A model generated the notes under the pieces. The model was given only the letters and a program-made list of their open reading frames with translations. It was not told the origin of the DNA and ran no database searches. The position numbers and the translations under genes are program-made. Below, piece by piece: positions 1-7,059 of a stretch of 12,723 nucleotides of DNA. Source of the stretch: Enterospora canceri. Lineage: Eukaryota > Microsporidia > Enterocytozoonidae. The stretch spans positions 1 to 12,723 of the forward strand of contig LWDP01000081.1 in assembly GCA_002087915.1 (NCBI GenBank), written 5' to 3'. The stretch's first letter is position 1; every line of letters begins with the position of its first letter.

Positions 1-206
1 ACAAATGATTCCTCCTCATTTTTATTGTACTGAACTTTCTCCTCATCCTTGAATTTATCATGCATAAATACACTAAAAAGTGCACTAAGCAAATTTGATT
101 TTCCCGATCCATTTCTGCCCAATACAATGCTCTTTTCACCAAGACTCACCTTATGAGTGCCCTTAAAGCTCTTGTAGTTCTTCAGCGTCAAACTTTTTAT
201 TCTCAT
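1..206 (-). CDS. SMC3: Structural maintenance of chromosomes protein 3-like, N-terminal fragment
   Basis: This is the first 68 codons of a minus-strand gene that runs off the left edge. SMC3 is the ATPase core subunit of cohesin, which holds sister chromatids together in the nucleus. The visible part is the N-terminal half of the ATPase head: an MRIKSLTL start, a YKSF segment (the usual G-F-K/R-S-Y region) and a Walker A motif GRNGSGKSN at residues 30-38, followed by an FSVF/HDKF stretch. The R after the first glycine of Walker A is typical of SMC3; SMC1 and SMC4 usually have GPNGSGKSN. The start at 206 is the first ATG of the frame, with a CCC six bases upstream. Other SMC or RAD50-like ATPases are less likely but not excluded, because the hinge and C-terminal head are outside the window. 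Confidence 0.8.
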   Translation of the reverse strand, partial: MRIKSLTLKNYKSFKGTHKVSLGEKSIVLGRNGSGKSNLLSALFSVFMHDKFKDEEKVQYNKNEEESF

Positions 207-264
207 TTCAGGGTTCCATTCTCTCACTATTTTTATACGAAATAAGCTTAATAATTATTTATGG

Positions 265-525
265 TTAAGGTAGCACTTTCTGCATTGAATTCTTCTTTGG
301 CGTCACTCGTCCTTCTTCATCGACGTAATCGATGCTCTTGATCTTCTTTGACGTCACTGCCCTCATCTCAAACATCTGGTCCTGTGAACCATTACACGTC
401 TTCATTTTCGCCTTGTATCTCCTTCTAAAAAGCTCAAATGAGCTAACTGACAGGCATCTGCCACTTGTAGTCGCCCTCTTGGATTCGTTCTTACGTTCCA
501 CTCTCCTACTTCTGTAACCATACAT
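265..525 (-). CDS. Probable 3' part of the frameshifted gene at 402-815
   Basis: This frame overlaps the end of the 402-815 frame and continues to a stop at 265, 58 bp before the SMC3-like start. It is strongly basic (RSRR, FRRRYKAK) and ends in a K/E-rich tail. There is an ATG at 525, but it sits in the middle of the overlapping reading frame and has no start-proximal CCC, so I do not think it is an independent start. Going from one frame to the other needs a net loss of one base or gain of two. It could alternatively be a separate overlapping small gene; I recognise no family in either case. Confidence 0.4.
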   Translation of the reverse strand: MYGYRSRRVERKNESKRATTSGRCLSVSSFELFRRRYKAKMKTCNGSQDQMFEMRAVTSKKIKSIDYVDEEGRVTPKKNSMQKVLP

Positions 526-815
526 GCTGTTGGTCTATCACTCTTGTTCTCGTCACAAAGATGGTGTCCAACCAAATTGATGTAAATGTTGTCATCTGGA
601 GAGTGTTTTGATCCCAGTATCTCAGGTGGAAGCGTGTTATAGGCATTTGATCCCATCAAAAAGTCACGAGAGACGAAATAGACCTCAGTTCCCTGACGAG
701 CCAGGGCGTAATCTGCCTTTCCAACAGGTGTCAGGAGCACTTCGCCATAGTTCTTGGAGAATGGAGAGTTCTCAGAGCCAATAGCACCAAATACTCCTTT
801 GATGAATGTTAACAT
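402..815 (-). CDS. Hypothetical protein, 5' part of a probably frameshifted gene
   Basis: This open frame encodes about 137 residues starting MLTFIKGVFGAIG. I chose the ATG at 815 because the longer frame begins at GTG. I do not recognise the protein. It is globular-looking, with no membrane segment, Walker motif or zinc-binding pattern. The first ~97 residues read naturally, but after about position 525 the composition changes to W, R, P and G-rich text, while another frame (265-525) becomes the more natural K/R/E-rich reading. I infer one gene of roughly 180 residues interrupted by a one-base deletion or sequencing error around 500-525. It is divergent from the plus-strand gene at 910, with about 94 bp between the two starts. 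Confidence 0.5.
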   Translation of the reverse strand: MLTFIKGVFGAIGSENSPFSKNYGEVLLTPVGKADYALARQGTEVYFVSRDFLMGSNAYNTLPPEILGSKHSPDDNIYINLVGHHLCDENKSDRPTACMVTEVGEWNVRTNPRGRLQVADACQLAHLSFLEGDTRRK

Positions 816-909
816 TGTCACATAACAATCTTTGAAATTAAAACAGTTCTAAAACACACTTTTTTGTATTGGCTCTTTCCTTCTTAAATTTGTACAATTA
901 AGCCGTGAA

Positions 910-1863
910 ATGGAACATAAAAAATCAAGAAAGCGTGTCACATTCGACGAGTCAGCGGACCAGAAGATTACGCTACCAGCCAAGAACTTAGACAACTACT
1001 ACTGGACAGATGAGGATTTCGAGACCATTGACAGATTCATAGAGGAAAGAGAAACAAACAATAAAAATGAGGAGACCATAAATGATGAAAAAGAGGAAGA
1101 AAAGAGTCCTAGGATAGAGGAGACGAGGAATGAGAGCAAGAATGAAGGGCTTTTTGATGAATTAGACTTCATTGAACCAAGAGATTTGTTGAAGATTGAT
1201 ATGAGTGAATATCAACGTGGATTTGATACAAAAGTAGAAGACTCATCAATTGAGATGATAAACAAGGCTGCTAATGAAATAAAGAGAGAGGAAGAAATAG
1301 AAAAGAAGAATATTAAAAATAAAGTAGAAGAAAAGAGTGAGCAAATTGACTTTATGAATGCACCTGAACCAAAGGGTGGCCCAAGTCTCCTGAAAATGGA
1401 TGAAATACGCGTAAATATCAGCAAGAAGACCCTTGAGCGCATCAATGGCAACATCGACCTCTTCAGACAGGATACGATTGAATTCCTGGATGAGCCAACT
1501 CTAATTGAATTTAGGGGAGTTGAATATGAAAATAGGGCAGAAATGGAAAGGAAGACTGTTGGAGTCAGCGACTACCTGGAAAATGATCCAGAACGAGAAT
1601 TCAGGGAGACCACGCTTCCAGAAGTAAAGAGGGGTGAATCCGGCCTAAATTTGCTAAAGAAGACGTATAGCAAGACGAAGAAGACAATTGCAGGGGTAGT
1701 CAATAAGATTGGGAAGGTGAAGGGGATAGTGAAGCAGTCGAATCCGTACAAGGAGAATCTGCTGAACACCAATGGACGAAATGAAGACAAAACAGTTCAG
1801 GAAACCAATTGCTACAAGTTCAACGAGAACCCGTTTATACGAAGTGACAAAATGAGAAAGTAG
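910..1863 (+). CDS. Charged, probably disordered protein with RVxF-like motif
   Basis: 317 residues, ATG start, highly charged and rich in E, K, N and D. There is no signal peptide or membrane segment, so it is likely cytosolic or nuclear. Residues 8-12 read KRVTF followed by DE, which matches the RVxF docking motif for the catalytic subunit of protein phosphatase 1. Residues 45-80 and 120-145 are acidic/basic low-complexity stretches that may form helices or coiled coil. Two segments look weakly repeated: EPRDLLKI near 89-96 and GPSLLKMDE near 158-165. Residues 245-280 are basic (KKTYSKTKK, then KVKGIVK). The upstream region carries an AAATTT-like element rather than CCC. The reading frame is clearly coding; the function is unknown and the PP1 idea rests only on a short motif. 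Confidence 0.75.
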   Translation: MEHKKSRKRVTFDESADQKITLPAKNLDNYYWTDEDFETIDRFIEERETNNKNEETINDEKEEEKSPRIEETRNESKNEGLFDELDFIEPRDLLKIDMSEYQRGFDTKVEDSSIEMINKAANEIKREEEIEKKNIKNKVEEKSEQIDFMNAPEPKGGPSLLKMDEIRVNISKKTLERINGNIDLFRQDTIEFLDEPTLIEFRGVEYENRAEMERKTVGVSDYLENDPEREFRETTLPEVKRGESGLNLLKKTYSKTKKTIAGVVNKIGKVKGIVKQSNPYKENLLNTNGRNEDKTVQETNCYKFNENPFIRSDKMRK

Positions 1864-1883
1864 TAAATTGTAGGAATATTCTG

Positions 1884-2072
1884 TCACATTTTATCTAGAA
1901 GGCGCCGTAGACTCCTGGTCTTGAACAGTGGCACATTGTCACCCCTATAAACTCCAGTCAGGTGGCTTCTTGCCTTCTCATGGCTCTGATTCGAGAACTT
2001 CTCCTTCAAGTCCACCGTAAACCCCGATATCCCGTACGTGAATGCCGTCACAGTCCCAAATAGCCAAAGCAT
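1884..2072 (-). CDS. Small putative secreted or membrane-anchored protein
   Basis: 62 residues from ATG at 2072. Residues 1-17 (MLWLFGTVTAFTYGISG) form a hydrophobic segment that could be a signal peptide or signal anchor. The remainder is basic and ends with RSLRRLLDKM. It lies in the same orientation as the three following signal-peptide genes. G+C in this stretch is higher than in the adjoining intergenic DNA, in keeping with coding sequence. The frame is short, so chance cannot be excluded, and I know no homologue. It ends 20 bp after the convergent gene at 910-1863, a spacing normal for compact microsporidian genomes. Confidence 0.5.
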   Translation of the reverse strand: MLWLFGTVTAFTYGISGFTVDLKEKFSNQSHEKARSHLTGVYRGDNVPLFKTRSLRRLLDKM

Positions 2073-2219
2073 GCTACAATTCCACCACTACTTTTTGTAA
2101 GACTTAAAACACGTGTTTGATTCAGGTGGCAGTGCGATTGGTAAAACAGTTGTAGTGGCAATAATATTATACTTTTATATAGTTACTACCCTTTTAATTA
2201 TTTACCTATTTCAGATTGC

Positions 2220-2996
2220 CTAATCAAATATGCTGAAATTGCTTCCTGCTTGCATTCCCTTTGCCGTATTGTCATCTGAGAAGTACGGGATGCTCCTGAA
2301 TGTTCTGGTTATTCGTTGAATGATTGGATTCGAACTGGTTTCTTCCTGAGGAGCCTCTTTGGTTTCAGTTGGAAAGCCCTTCTTTGCCTGAGGGGTGTTT
2401 GAAGACGGATTCACTGGGAAGTTGTATTTGCCATCATCGTCCTTGAATTGGCGTGGTTTCTCAACCATCTCAGTGTGAATGATGCGCCCTTCCTTCTCAA
2501 TGAGATCAGCAAGTGCCCTACGCATGTCCATGACTCGATTCATGGCCAGCAGCTGATGGGCCTTGAATGGGATGCTCAGAGGCGTAAACACCTTCACTGC
2601 CGCCGGATTCTTGTACTCAAAATGCGCTGGCATGTCCATCATCTTCCTGCTGCTCTCTTGCTCTGCTTCCTTCCTCTTCTGCGCATGAATCGTATTATGC
2701 AATTTGGTTTCAACTGCCTCCTTCTCAGCCTCAGCTGCCTTCTGCTCCGCCTCCTTCTTCTGCTGCTGAAGCTGCTGCATCTCCTTCTCGCCCTCTCTCT
2801 GCTCGTCCTCCATCTTCTTGTGCTCCTCAGTTCCATCTGGAATTTCCACCTGATTTGGATCACGACCAGCTGGCTGCTGCGAAGGAGGCGCCTTCTCGCC
2901 CGTCTTGTTGTAGTGCATGGCACACGTGGGACAATCCATGTCAAACTTAGAGTGATCGTGTCCTAGAATAACACCAAGTAGCACATGTAGAAGCAT
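2220..2996 (-). CDS. Putative secreted protein with Q/E/K-rich coiled coil
   Basis: 258 residues from ATG at 2996. Residues 1-12 (MLLHVLLGVILG) are a short signal-peptide-like core. Next comes a segment with a CPTC cysteine pair (residues 22-25), a P/Q-rich linker (36-55), and a long charged helix with repeated QQQKK and AEQKAAEAEKEA text (about 57-118), probably a coiled coil. After this there is a more globular region (about 125-185) and a low-complexity tail. There is no other membrane segment, so I infer secretion into the ER pathway, with the spore wall, polar tube or host as possible destinations. It does not match the composition of polar tube proteins PTP1, PTP2 or PTP3 as I know them. 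A minisatellite of CCCTA-bearing units lies upstream. Confidence 0.7.
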   Translation of the reverse strand: MLLHVLLGVILGHDHSKFDMDCPTCAMHYNKTGEKAPPSQQPAGRDPNQVEIPDGTEEHKKMEDEQREGEKEMQQLQQQKKEAEQKAAEAEKEAVETKLHNTIHAQKRKEAEQESSRKMMDMPAHFEYKNPAAVKVFTPLSIPFKAHQLLAMNRVMDMRRALADLIEKEGRIIHTEMVEKPRQFKDDDGKYNFPVNPSSNTPQAKKGFPTETKEAPQEETSSNPIIQRITRTFRSIPYFSDDNTAKGMQAGSNFSIFD

Positions 2997-3044
2997 TGAT
3001 CATGAAACAAGGCAGATATTTTTACAGGTGTTTTAAATAGGATT

Positions 3045-3150
3045 GGTTAGGGTGGAATATTAGGGTAGAATGAATATAGGGTGAATATTAGGGTAGAATG
3101 AATATTAGGGTGGAATGAATATAGGTGGAATATATTAGGGTAGAATATAT
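3045..3150. repeat. Degenerate minisatellite of TAGGGT(A/G)GAAT units
   Basis: About seven imperfect units of 11-18 bp, each carrying TAGGGT or AGGGT followed by (A/G)GAAT(GAATAT). On the minus strand each unit reads ATTC...ACCCTA. The array lies 50-150 bp upstream of the secreted-protein start at 2996 and downstream of the gene ending at 3206. The CCC triplets resemble the microsporidian start-proximal CCC motif, so the array may be an expanded promoter element or only a simple repeat. Confidence 0.8.
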
Positions 3151-3205
3151 ATGTGACTATAATATAATATATTAACCTAACTATCCAACATTATCAATTC
3201 ACTTC

Positions 3206-3550
3206 CTAATGATTTAAGTAGTTCACTAGCGTATCATTCGTCATCTTCTCTGTAACAACAAAGTCGTGAGTTGGATCAGCAATGCCCCTGGCCACAGTTC
3301 CCTCTTTAAATAGCTCATCACTCAACATTGGGTCTCCATCACCAGTAATTGGCTTCCTAAGCAACTCAACCAGCTTCTTCGAGTAGTCTGAGGCAGATAG
3401 TCCACCAGATTTGATGAATCTGGTAGAGTATTCCTGATTTACGTCCCTGGGGCTGTTGTACGGGATTGTGTACTCCTGTGGACTAGTTCTTTGAACAGTG
3501 TAGTTGTAGAATAGGCAAAATGCCCGAGAAAACAGAATTAGGGTGAGCAT
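3206..3550 (-). CDS. Small putative secreted protein
   Basis: 114 residues. The longest frame starts with TTG at 3565, but I place the start at ATG 3550 because TTCCC sits directly before it, the microsporidian CCC-ATG arrangement. Residues 1-12 (MLTLILFSRAFC) form a short hydrophobic signal peptide; the mature part is hydrophilic, rich in Y, S, T and D, with no further membrane segment. I recognise no domain. It is the third of four consecutive same-strand genes whose products start with a signal-like segment, which suggests a local group of secreted proteins. The stop lies at 3206 and the next gene upstream ends at 3605, 54 bp from this start. Confidence 0.65.
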   Translation of the reverse strand: MLTLILFSRAFCLFYNYTVQRTSPQEYTIPYNSPRDVNQEYSTRFIKSGGLSASDYSKKLVELLRKPITGDGDPMLSDELFKEGTVARGIADPTHDFVVTEKMTNDTLVNYLNH

Positions 3551-3604
3551 GGGAATAAGTCGCAAACTGAGATAAAACAGCGTGAAACAGTTTATTGAAA
3601 CAGT

Positions 3605-3790
3605 CTACTGCGACGGTGGCATCTGGTGAGACGGTGGCGTGACGTTGTATCCCTTGAGCCTGAGGTGCTGGACTAAGAGATCGTCTTCTTCTTCAAGCTG
3701 CTGCCTGAAATAGTCGTCGTCCTCCAAATTGGTTGAGAAAGCATGCGCCAGAAGGAGTCGTAGAAGCATGGGCCATGCTTTCTGTAACAT
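3605..3790 (-). CDS. Very small putative secreted acidic protein
   Basis: 61 residues if the ATG at 3790 is used, 54 if the second ATG at 3769 is used. The second is directly preceded by GGCCC, the CCC-ATG pattern seen at other starts here, and leaves a compact signal peptide (MLLRLLLAHAFS), so 3769 is a serious alternative. The mature part is acidic (NLEDDDY, EEEDD) and ends in a P/S/Q-rich tail. No domain is recognised. Its 3' end is 54 bp upstream of the start at 3550, and SAR1 ends 80 bp upstream of its own start. The ORF is short, but the signal peptide, strand and neighbours make it credible. Confidence 0.55.
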   Translation of the reverse strand: MLQKAWPMLLRLLLAHAFSTNLEDDDYFRQQLEEEDDLLVQHLRLKGYNVTPPSHQMPPSQ

Positions 3791-3870
3791 TTCAGCAGAA
3801 AATGAAACTGTAAATAAACATTCTGGAAACAGGGGTAATTAAGCTTAAATGCATTCATGCGCATCACTTC

Positions 3871-4518
3871 TCATTTGTGCTTCTCTTTCTCCTCAGATAT
3901 TCTCTGACTCAGCCACGTGAATCCGCCTCGTAGGACGCTGGTCTCGTCGTACGTGTTCTCAGTCAAAATAGACAGGTACAAAATGTGCACATTTGGTCTG
4001 CTTCGATCTATTCCACAGGCGTATTCATATTGCTGCATGTAGTCGTATTTGCCTGTGATAGTGTGGACGTCTTCCCCAATCATGTCGATTTTGTTCATCA
4101 GAACCAGAATGGGCGCCTTCTGCTCCAATGACGTCACCGTCTCAAAGGCCTCTCTCACCTCGTCAAAGCGCTCATCGTCTGCCACGTCCACGATGAATAC
4201 AATTCCATCTACGTTGTAGAAGTAGTCTTTCCAGGCTATTCTGACTGCTGCGTGGCCGCCTATGTCGAATATCGACGCAGTCAGGTTCCCAATCTCCACC
4301 TTTTGCTTCACCATGTGCTTAGTTGGAAGATAGACGTGATTTGTGTTGTTCTTCAACTTGCTCACAAGTGTCGTCTTTCCCGAATTGTCTATTCCCAGAA
4401 AGAGGATGTTTGCTGGCTTCCCAAACAGATTCGACACAAACTTCCCAAACACCTTCTCGAAGAGGCTCTTCACTGAGTCCATGAACGAGTTCCTTATTTC
4501 CTCAAGCTTCGATGCCAT
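3871..4518 (-). CDS. SAR1: Small COPII GTPase SAR1
   Basis: 215 residues, close to the usual length of Sar1 (about 190-200) with a somewhat longer N-terminus. Sar1 is the GTPase that nucleates COPII coats at ER exit sites. Visible motifs: G1 GIDNSGKT (42-49), switch-I threonine T66 in LPTKH, G3 DIGGH (85-89) with the Sar1-type catalytic histidine H89, WKDYF after it, and G4 NKID (142-145). The C-terminal segment SILTENTYDETSVLRGGFTW has the Sar1-type layout of a G5 region, an insertion and a final amphipathic helix. The N-terminal ~35 residues form an amphipathic helix that would insert into membrane. The frame is open up to 4626, but I start at 4518 because TTACCC is directly before this ATG and the extra upstream residues have no Sar1 counterpart. 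The gene is divergent from the microprotein at 4656. Confidence 0.93.
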   Translation of the reverse strand: MASKLEEIRNSFMDSVKSLFEKVFGKFVSNLFGKPANILFLGIDNSGKTTLVSKLKNNTNHVYLPTKHMVKQKVEIGNLTASIFDIGGHAAVRIAWKDYFYNVDGIVFIVDVADDERFDEVREAFETVTSLEQKAPILVLMNKIDMIGEDVHTITGKYDYMQQYEYACGIDRSRPNVHILYLSILTENTYDETSVLRGGFTWLSQRISEEKEKHK

Positions 4519-4655
4519 GGGTAAAAAACAAAACAAATAAAAAGTATCAGGAAATTGGCCATAATAGAAATAGGGGTAGTTATGGAGATAGATTATAGGG
4601 GTATGGGAGAGACTATTTGGTATCACCCCTTAAAAAATAAGTCATAATATCACCC

Positions 4656-4754
4656 ATGAGTACTGGAAAACACAAAAAGGATGAGAAAGTATCAAAAACA
4701 GTCAAGTTTATAGTGTGCATGCTACTGGGATACGTGATACTATCAATTATTTGA
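4656..4754 (+). CDS. 32-residue tail-anchored microprotein, RAMP4/SERP-like layout
   Basis: A tiny frame starting at an ATG directly preceded by ATATCACCC, the same CCC-ATG arrangement as SAR1. The product has a lysine-rich cytosolic head (GKHKKDEKVSK, residues 4-14) and one hydrophobic segment (about 17-32) running to the last residue, so it would be a tail-anchored membrane protein. That layout resembles RAMP4/SERP1 (yeast Ysy6), a small translocon-associated ER protein, but it is much shorter than those and the similarity is only in architecture. Sec61-beta or a mitochondrial TOM small subunit are other options. An AATAAA lies a few bases after the stop. The 137-bp gap to the SAR1 start would serve as a bidirectional promoter. 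Confidence 0.6.
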   Translation: MSTGKHKKDEKVSKTVKFIVCMLLGYVILSII

Positions 4755-4810
4755 TTATGACAATAAATGTGTTGAACTAATCATATTAAGGAGTTACAGT
4801 ATGAATTTAT

Positions 4811-5779
4811 TTAATCACTCTTTTTTTTAGTTTTAGTTCTCTTTGCTGTATAAATATTGAAGAATATGCTGATCATAGTCAATATTCCCAGTATTATAAG
4901 CCACTTGTTGTAGTTGAATTCTATTCCTTGTTTCATCAAATGATCATATGATAAGATATTGAACCATAATCCATTAGTGAATTCAACCTGATTTGCTGTT
5001 ACTCCTGTGAATAACAGTATTGTGAATGATGATGTGAATGCAAACATGAGGAGTAGCAAGGTGTTCATGGCCAGGTCTATGAAACAGCATATTACTGATA
5101 CAATAACAAGTGTTAGTGCTACAATAAGAAGTCTCTTACCAGGTTCATCACTAAATGATAGTTCGTAAAACAGTCTGATTCCAATTGCCATTGATCCAGA
5201 TATTGCAACTGGAATCATTGATTTGGTTTTGATCATGATCACAGTTGTAAGAAGTAGAGCACCAAACATCATCACAAGCTGTTTGACAACTAGGCTTGTT
5301 TCATTCTCTTTGAGATATTGATCAATATTGTCAGATTGAATCATCATCCTTGTTTTATTCTGTACTACTTCAATCAGGTCTTTTGTGATGTGATCACCTT
5401 CTTTTAATTTGGTTGATTCCTTACAATAATAGTATCCTGGTCTATAACTGTGTAAATAATCAACTGATTTGGGAGTGCTAGTCTTTTCATGAACCAATGA
5501 AACCACGGCATTGAAAATATTCATTAGAATGAAATTCATGCAGATGAATCCAAAGAAGTTTCTGAATCTGAGACCAAAGAAGAACATTCCGAAGATGAGG
5601 AGGCCAACTAGAACGAGTGATGTGATTGTGAGAGATGATTGGAGACCAGTGATATCCGTTTCATCGTAAAGTGAGTAAGCAGTGGTTAGGAAGTCCAAGG
5701 TAATGCCTGTTTCATTGGTTGTGTGTGATAAGAGAGTACTTAGACCAGTTAATGTATAGTCTTTTATTAGGTCAATCAT
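4811..5779 (-). CDS. Seven-transmembrane protein of unknown function
   Basis: 322 residues, ATG at 5779. About seven hydrophobic segments are visible: 49-70, 74-95, 163-184, 187-206, 215-235, 238-262 and 292-311. The N-terminal 48 residues and a 68-residue loop between segments 2 and 3 are hydrophilic; the C-terminus is basic (KRTKTKKK) and probably cytosolic. The segment around FFGLRFRNFFGF at the end of segment 1 faintly recalls the TM7SF3/TMEM198 (DUF4203) layout, but I cannot confirm that. There is no signal peptide, catalytic motif or transporter signature. It marks the switch from the gene-dense left part to the AT-rich right part. No CCC is seen at the start. Confidence 0.8.
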   Translation of the reverse strand: MIDLIKDYTLTGLSTLLSHTTNETGITLDFLTTAYSLYDETDITGLQSSLTITSLVLVGLLIFGMFFFGLRFRNFFGFICMNFILMNIFNAVVSLVHEKTSTPKSVDYLHSYRPGYYYCKESTKLKEGDHITKDLIEVVQNKTRMMIQSDNIDQYLKENETSLVVKQLVMMFGALLLTTVIMIKTKSMIPVAISGSMAIGIRLFYELSFSDEPGKRLLIVALTLVIVSVICCFIDLAMNTLLLLMFAFTSSFTILLFTGVTANQVEFTNGLWFNILSYDHLMKQGIEFNYNKWLIILGILTMISIFFNIYTAKRTKTKKKSD

Positions 5780-6185
5780 TAAGGAGAGAGTAGAATGGAA
5801 TAAAAGGAGTCTATTGAAAAGTATAAGGAGATGATGGTTTATAGTGTGAGAACCTTTTAACTGTATTAATGTGTTGAAAATGTACTTAAATTAGTGTAGT
5901 TGATGGTAATAAAATGATTATAGAGGTATTTATAAAGAGAAAAACATACTTTTTGTGGTTTTAAACAATAAAATTTACAGTAAAATGAGAACTAGATGAG
6001 TATATCATTGGGAAATAGAGGATATGGTACTGTTTTCCATTGAAAAGAATAATAAATGGACTATTTCACCAATTCAAACAGTATTAAAAGTGATATTGAT
6101 GAACCTTACTGTATTTTTATGGCAAAATTTTGTAGTATCTTTCTTTTTCCTGGAATCATTAGTTAAAAAGAATATATGATGTTCA
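5780..6185. other. AT-rich intergenic region without a supported gene
   Basis: About 400 bp upstream of the 7-TM gene. I found only short open frames and no tRNA-like structure, repeat array or CCC-ATG start. One plus-strand frame (about 6075-6175) is open and hydrophobic but has no credible start and is probably chance. Confidence 0.5.
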
Positions 6186-6373
6186 ATGGCATATTCTTCA
6201 AGGCAGAAACAATATTTAACAAATTATGGTCTTGATAAAGTGAAAACCTTTAATCTGAATCAATTTTTGCTCAGTTAGGTATAGTTAAGACTGTTACGTG
6301 GCATACATGTTATACGATTGCAGGCTACAAGAAAGTTAGATCAATAGACTTTGTTTACCATCAAAATATATAA
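6186..6373 (+). mobile_element. Possible relic of a helix-turn-helix transposase N-terminus
   Basis: The ATG at 6186 opens a frame that stops at a TAG near 6280; coding-like text continues one frame over to a TAA at 6371. Read across the shift, the segment NLNQFL, then AQLGIVKTVTW, then IAGYKKVR has the spacing of a helix-turn-helix DNA-binding domain of the Tc1/mariner (IS630) kind, where an E/Q-LG(I/V)-x-K-T/S core is followed by an AGY/AGL-basic segment. No catalytic DDE core follows. I infer a truncated, frameshifted transposase or a decayed HTH regulator. The family call is weak. Confidence 0.3.
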
Positions 6374-6403
6374 ACAAACAGATTGGGTAAATCCATCGGT
6401 TCT

Positions 6404-6800
6404 ATGAGTAAATCCAACGCTTCCAATAATCCTAAGATTAGACCGGTCCCTGCTGATCTGTTACCTGATACTAACAAAGTTGTTTCTAACTGATTTTACG
6501 AACATTAACCATTTTGAAGAGTGGAGACATGATACTTTGAAAGAAATTATAAAAGTTGAGAAATCTCACGAGTCACCAGATGGATTCAAAGTGTGTAAAG
6601 ATGTCATTATTGAAGCAATGTTGCAACATGAATTAGATTTGATTAAGCCTGAGGAAATGAAATATCAATTCCTAGAATTCAATAGGATCATTAAAGAAGC
6701 AATGGACATAGCTCAACCTGAACTTAATGATAGAATTTGTAACTATTTTAAGTTGTTGAAAATAGTGAGTTTAGAAAGTACTTGCTTGATGATTAAATGA
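6404..6800 (+). pseudogene. Frameshifted small unknown gene
   Basis: An ATG at 6404 opens a frame (MSKSNASNNPKIRPVPADLL...) that ends at TGA 6491. The neighbouring frame is coding-like from about 6475 to the stop at 6800 and has no ATG of its own; its nominal start is TTG 6480. Removing one G near 6479 would join them into about 131 residues. The product would be soluble, mostly helical and acidic (EEWRHDTLKEI, QHELDLIKPEEM), with no signal peptide. I recognise no family. It may be a true pseudogene or a sequencing error. The stop lies 3 bp before the duplicated contig end that starts at 6804. Confidence 0.45.
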
Positions 6801-6803
6801 GGG

Positions 6804-7058
6804 TGAGTGAACACTATTGCTTGTTGAAGAGTCTAGTTTCATTTTTGGAGTTCTCAAAATATCAGTTCTATTATACTTAGTGTTTGATAGGAGTGACACT
6901 TTTAGTGATCTTACGAATAACTAATTGCTCTTATCCAGTATAATGAATTACGCAAAAGAATACTAGTGTACTTTGACATATCAATTAACGACTATTTAAA
7001 AACTTTCCTTAATTGCCCCTGTAATATAGGATGTTAGTTGTTTGGTTAAGGATGTTAT
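6804..7058. repeat. 255-bp direct repeat, left copy, abutting N at 7059
   Basis: This stretch is identical to 7060-7314 as far as I could compare by eye, and the two copies meet at a single N. It contains the promoter and the first nine or so codons of the family gene that starts at 7287, so this copy carries a false gene start at 7031. Most likely it is an unmerged contig overlap, not biology. Confidence 0.85.
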
Positions 7059-7059
7059 N

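Noticed and set aside
2098..2221. Plus-strand frame with a hydrophobic tail (VVVAIILYFYIV), preceded by GTAAG and TTCAG that look like a short intron
   Set aside because: The frame has no ATG, and splicing GTAAG to TTCAG from the ATG at 2071 gives a stop after 14 codons. T-rich promoter DNA of the minus-strand gene easily yields such hydrophobic text.
2448..2966. Long plus-strand frame rich in leucine
   Set aside because: Antisense shadow of the coiled-coil gene at 2220-2996: CTG/CTC runs are the complement of its CAG/GAG codons.
3673..3867. 64-codon minus-strand frame beginning MMRMNAF
   Set aside because: Overlaps the small secreted gene in another frame and has no signal peptide or start context.
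6804..7058. Apparent tandem second copy of the family promoter and gene start
   Set aside because: Exact duplicate meeting at a single N, best explained by an unmerged contig overlap.
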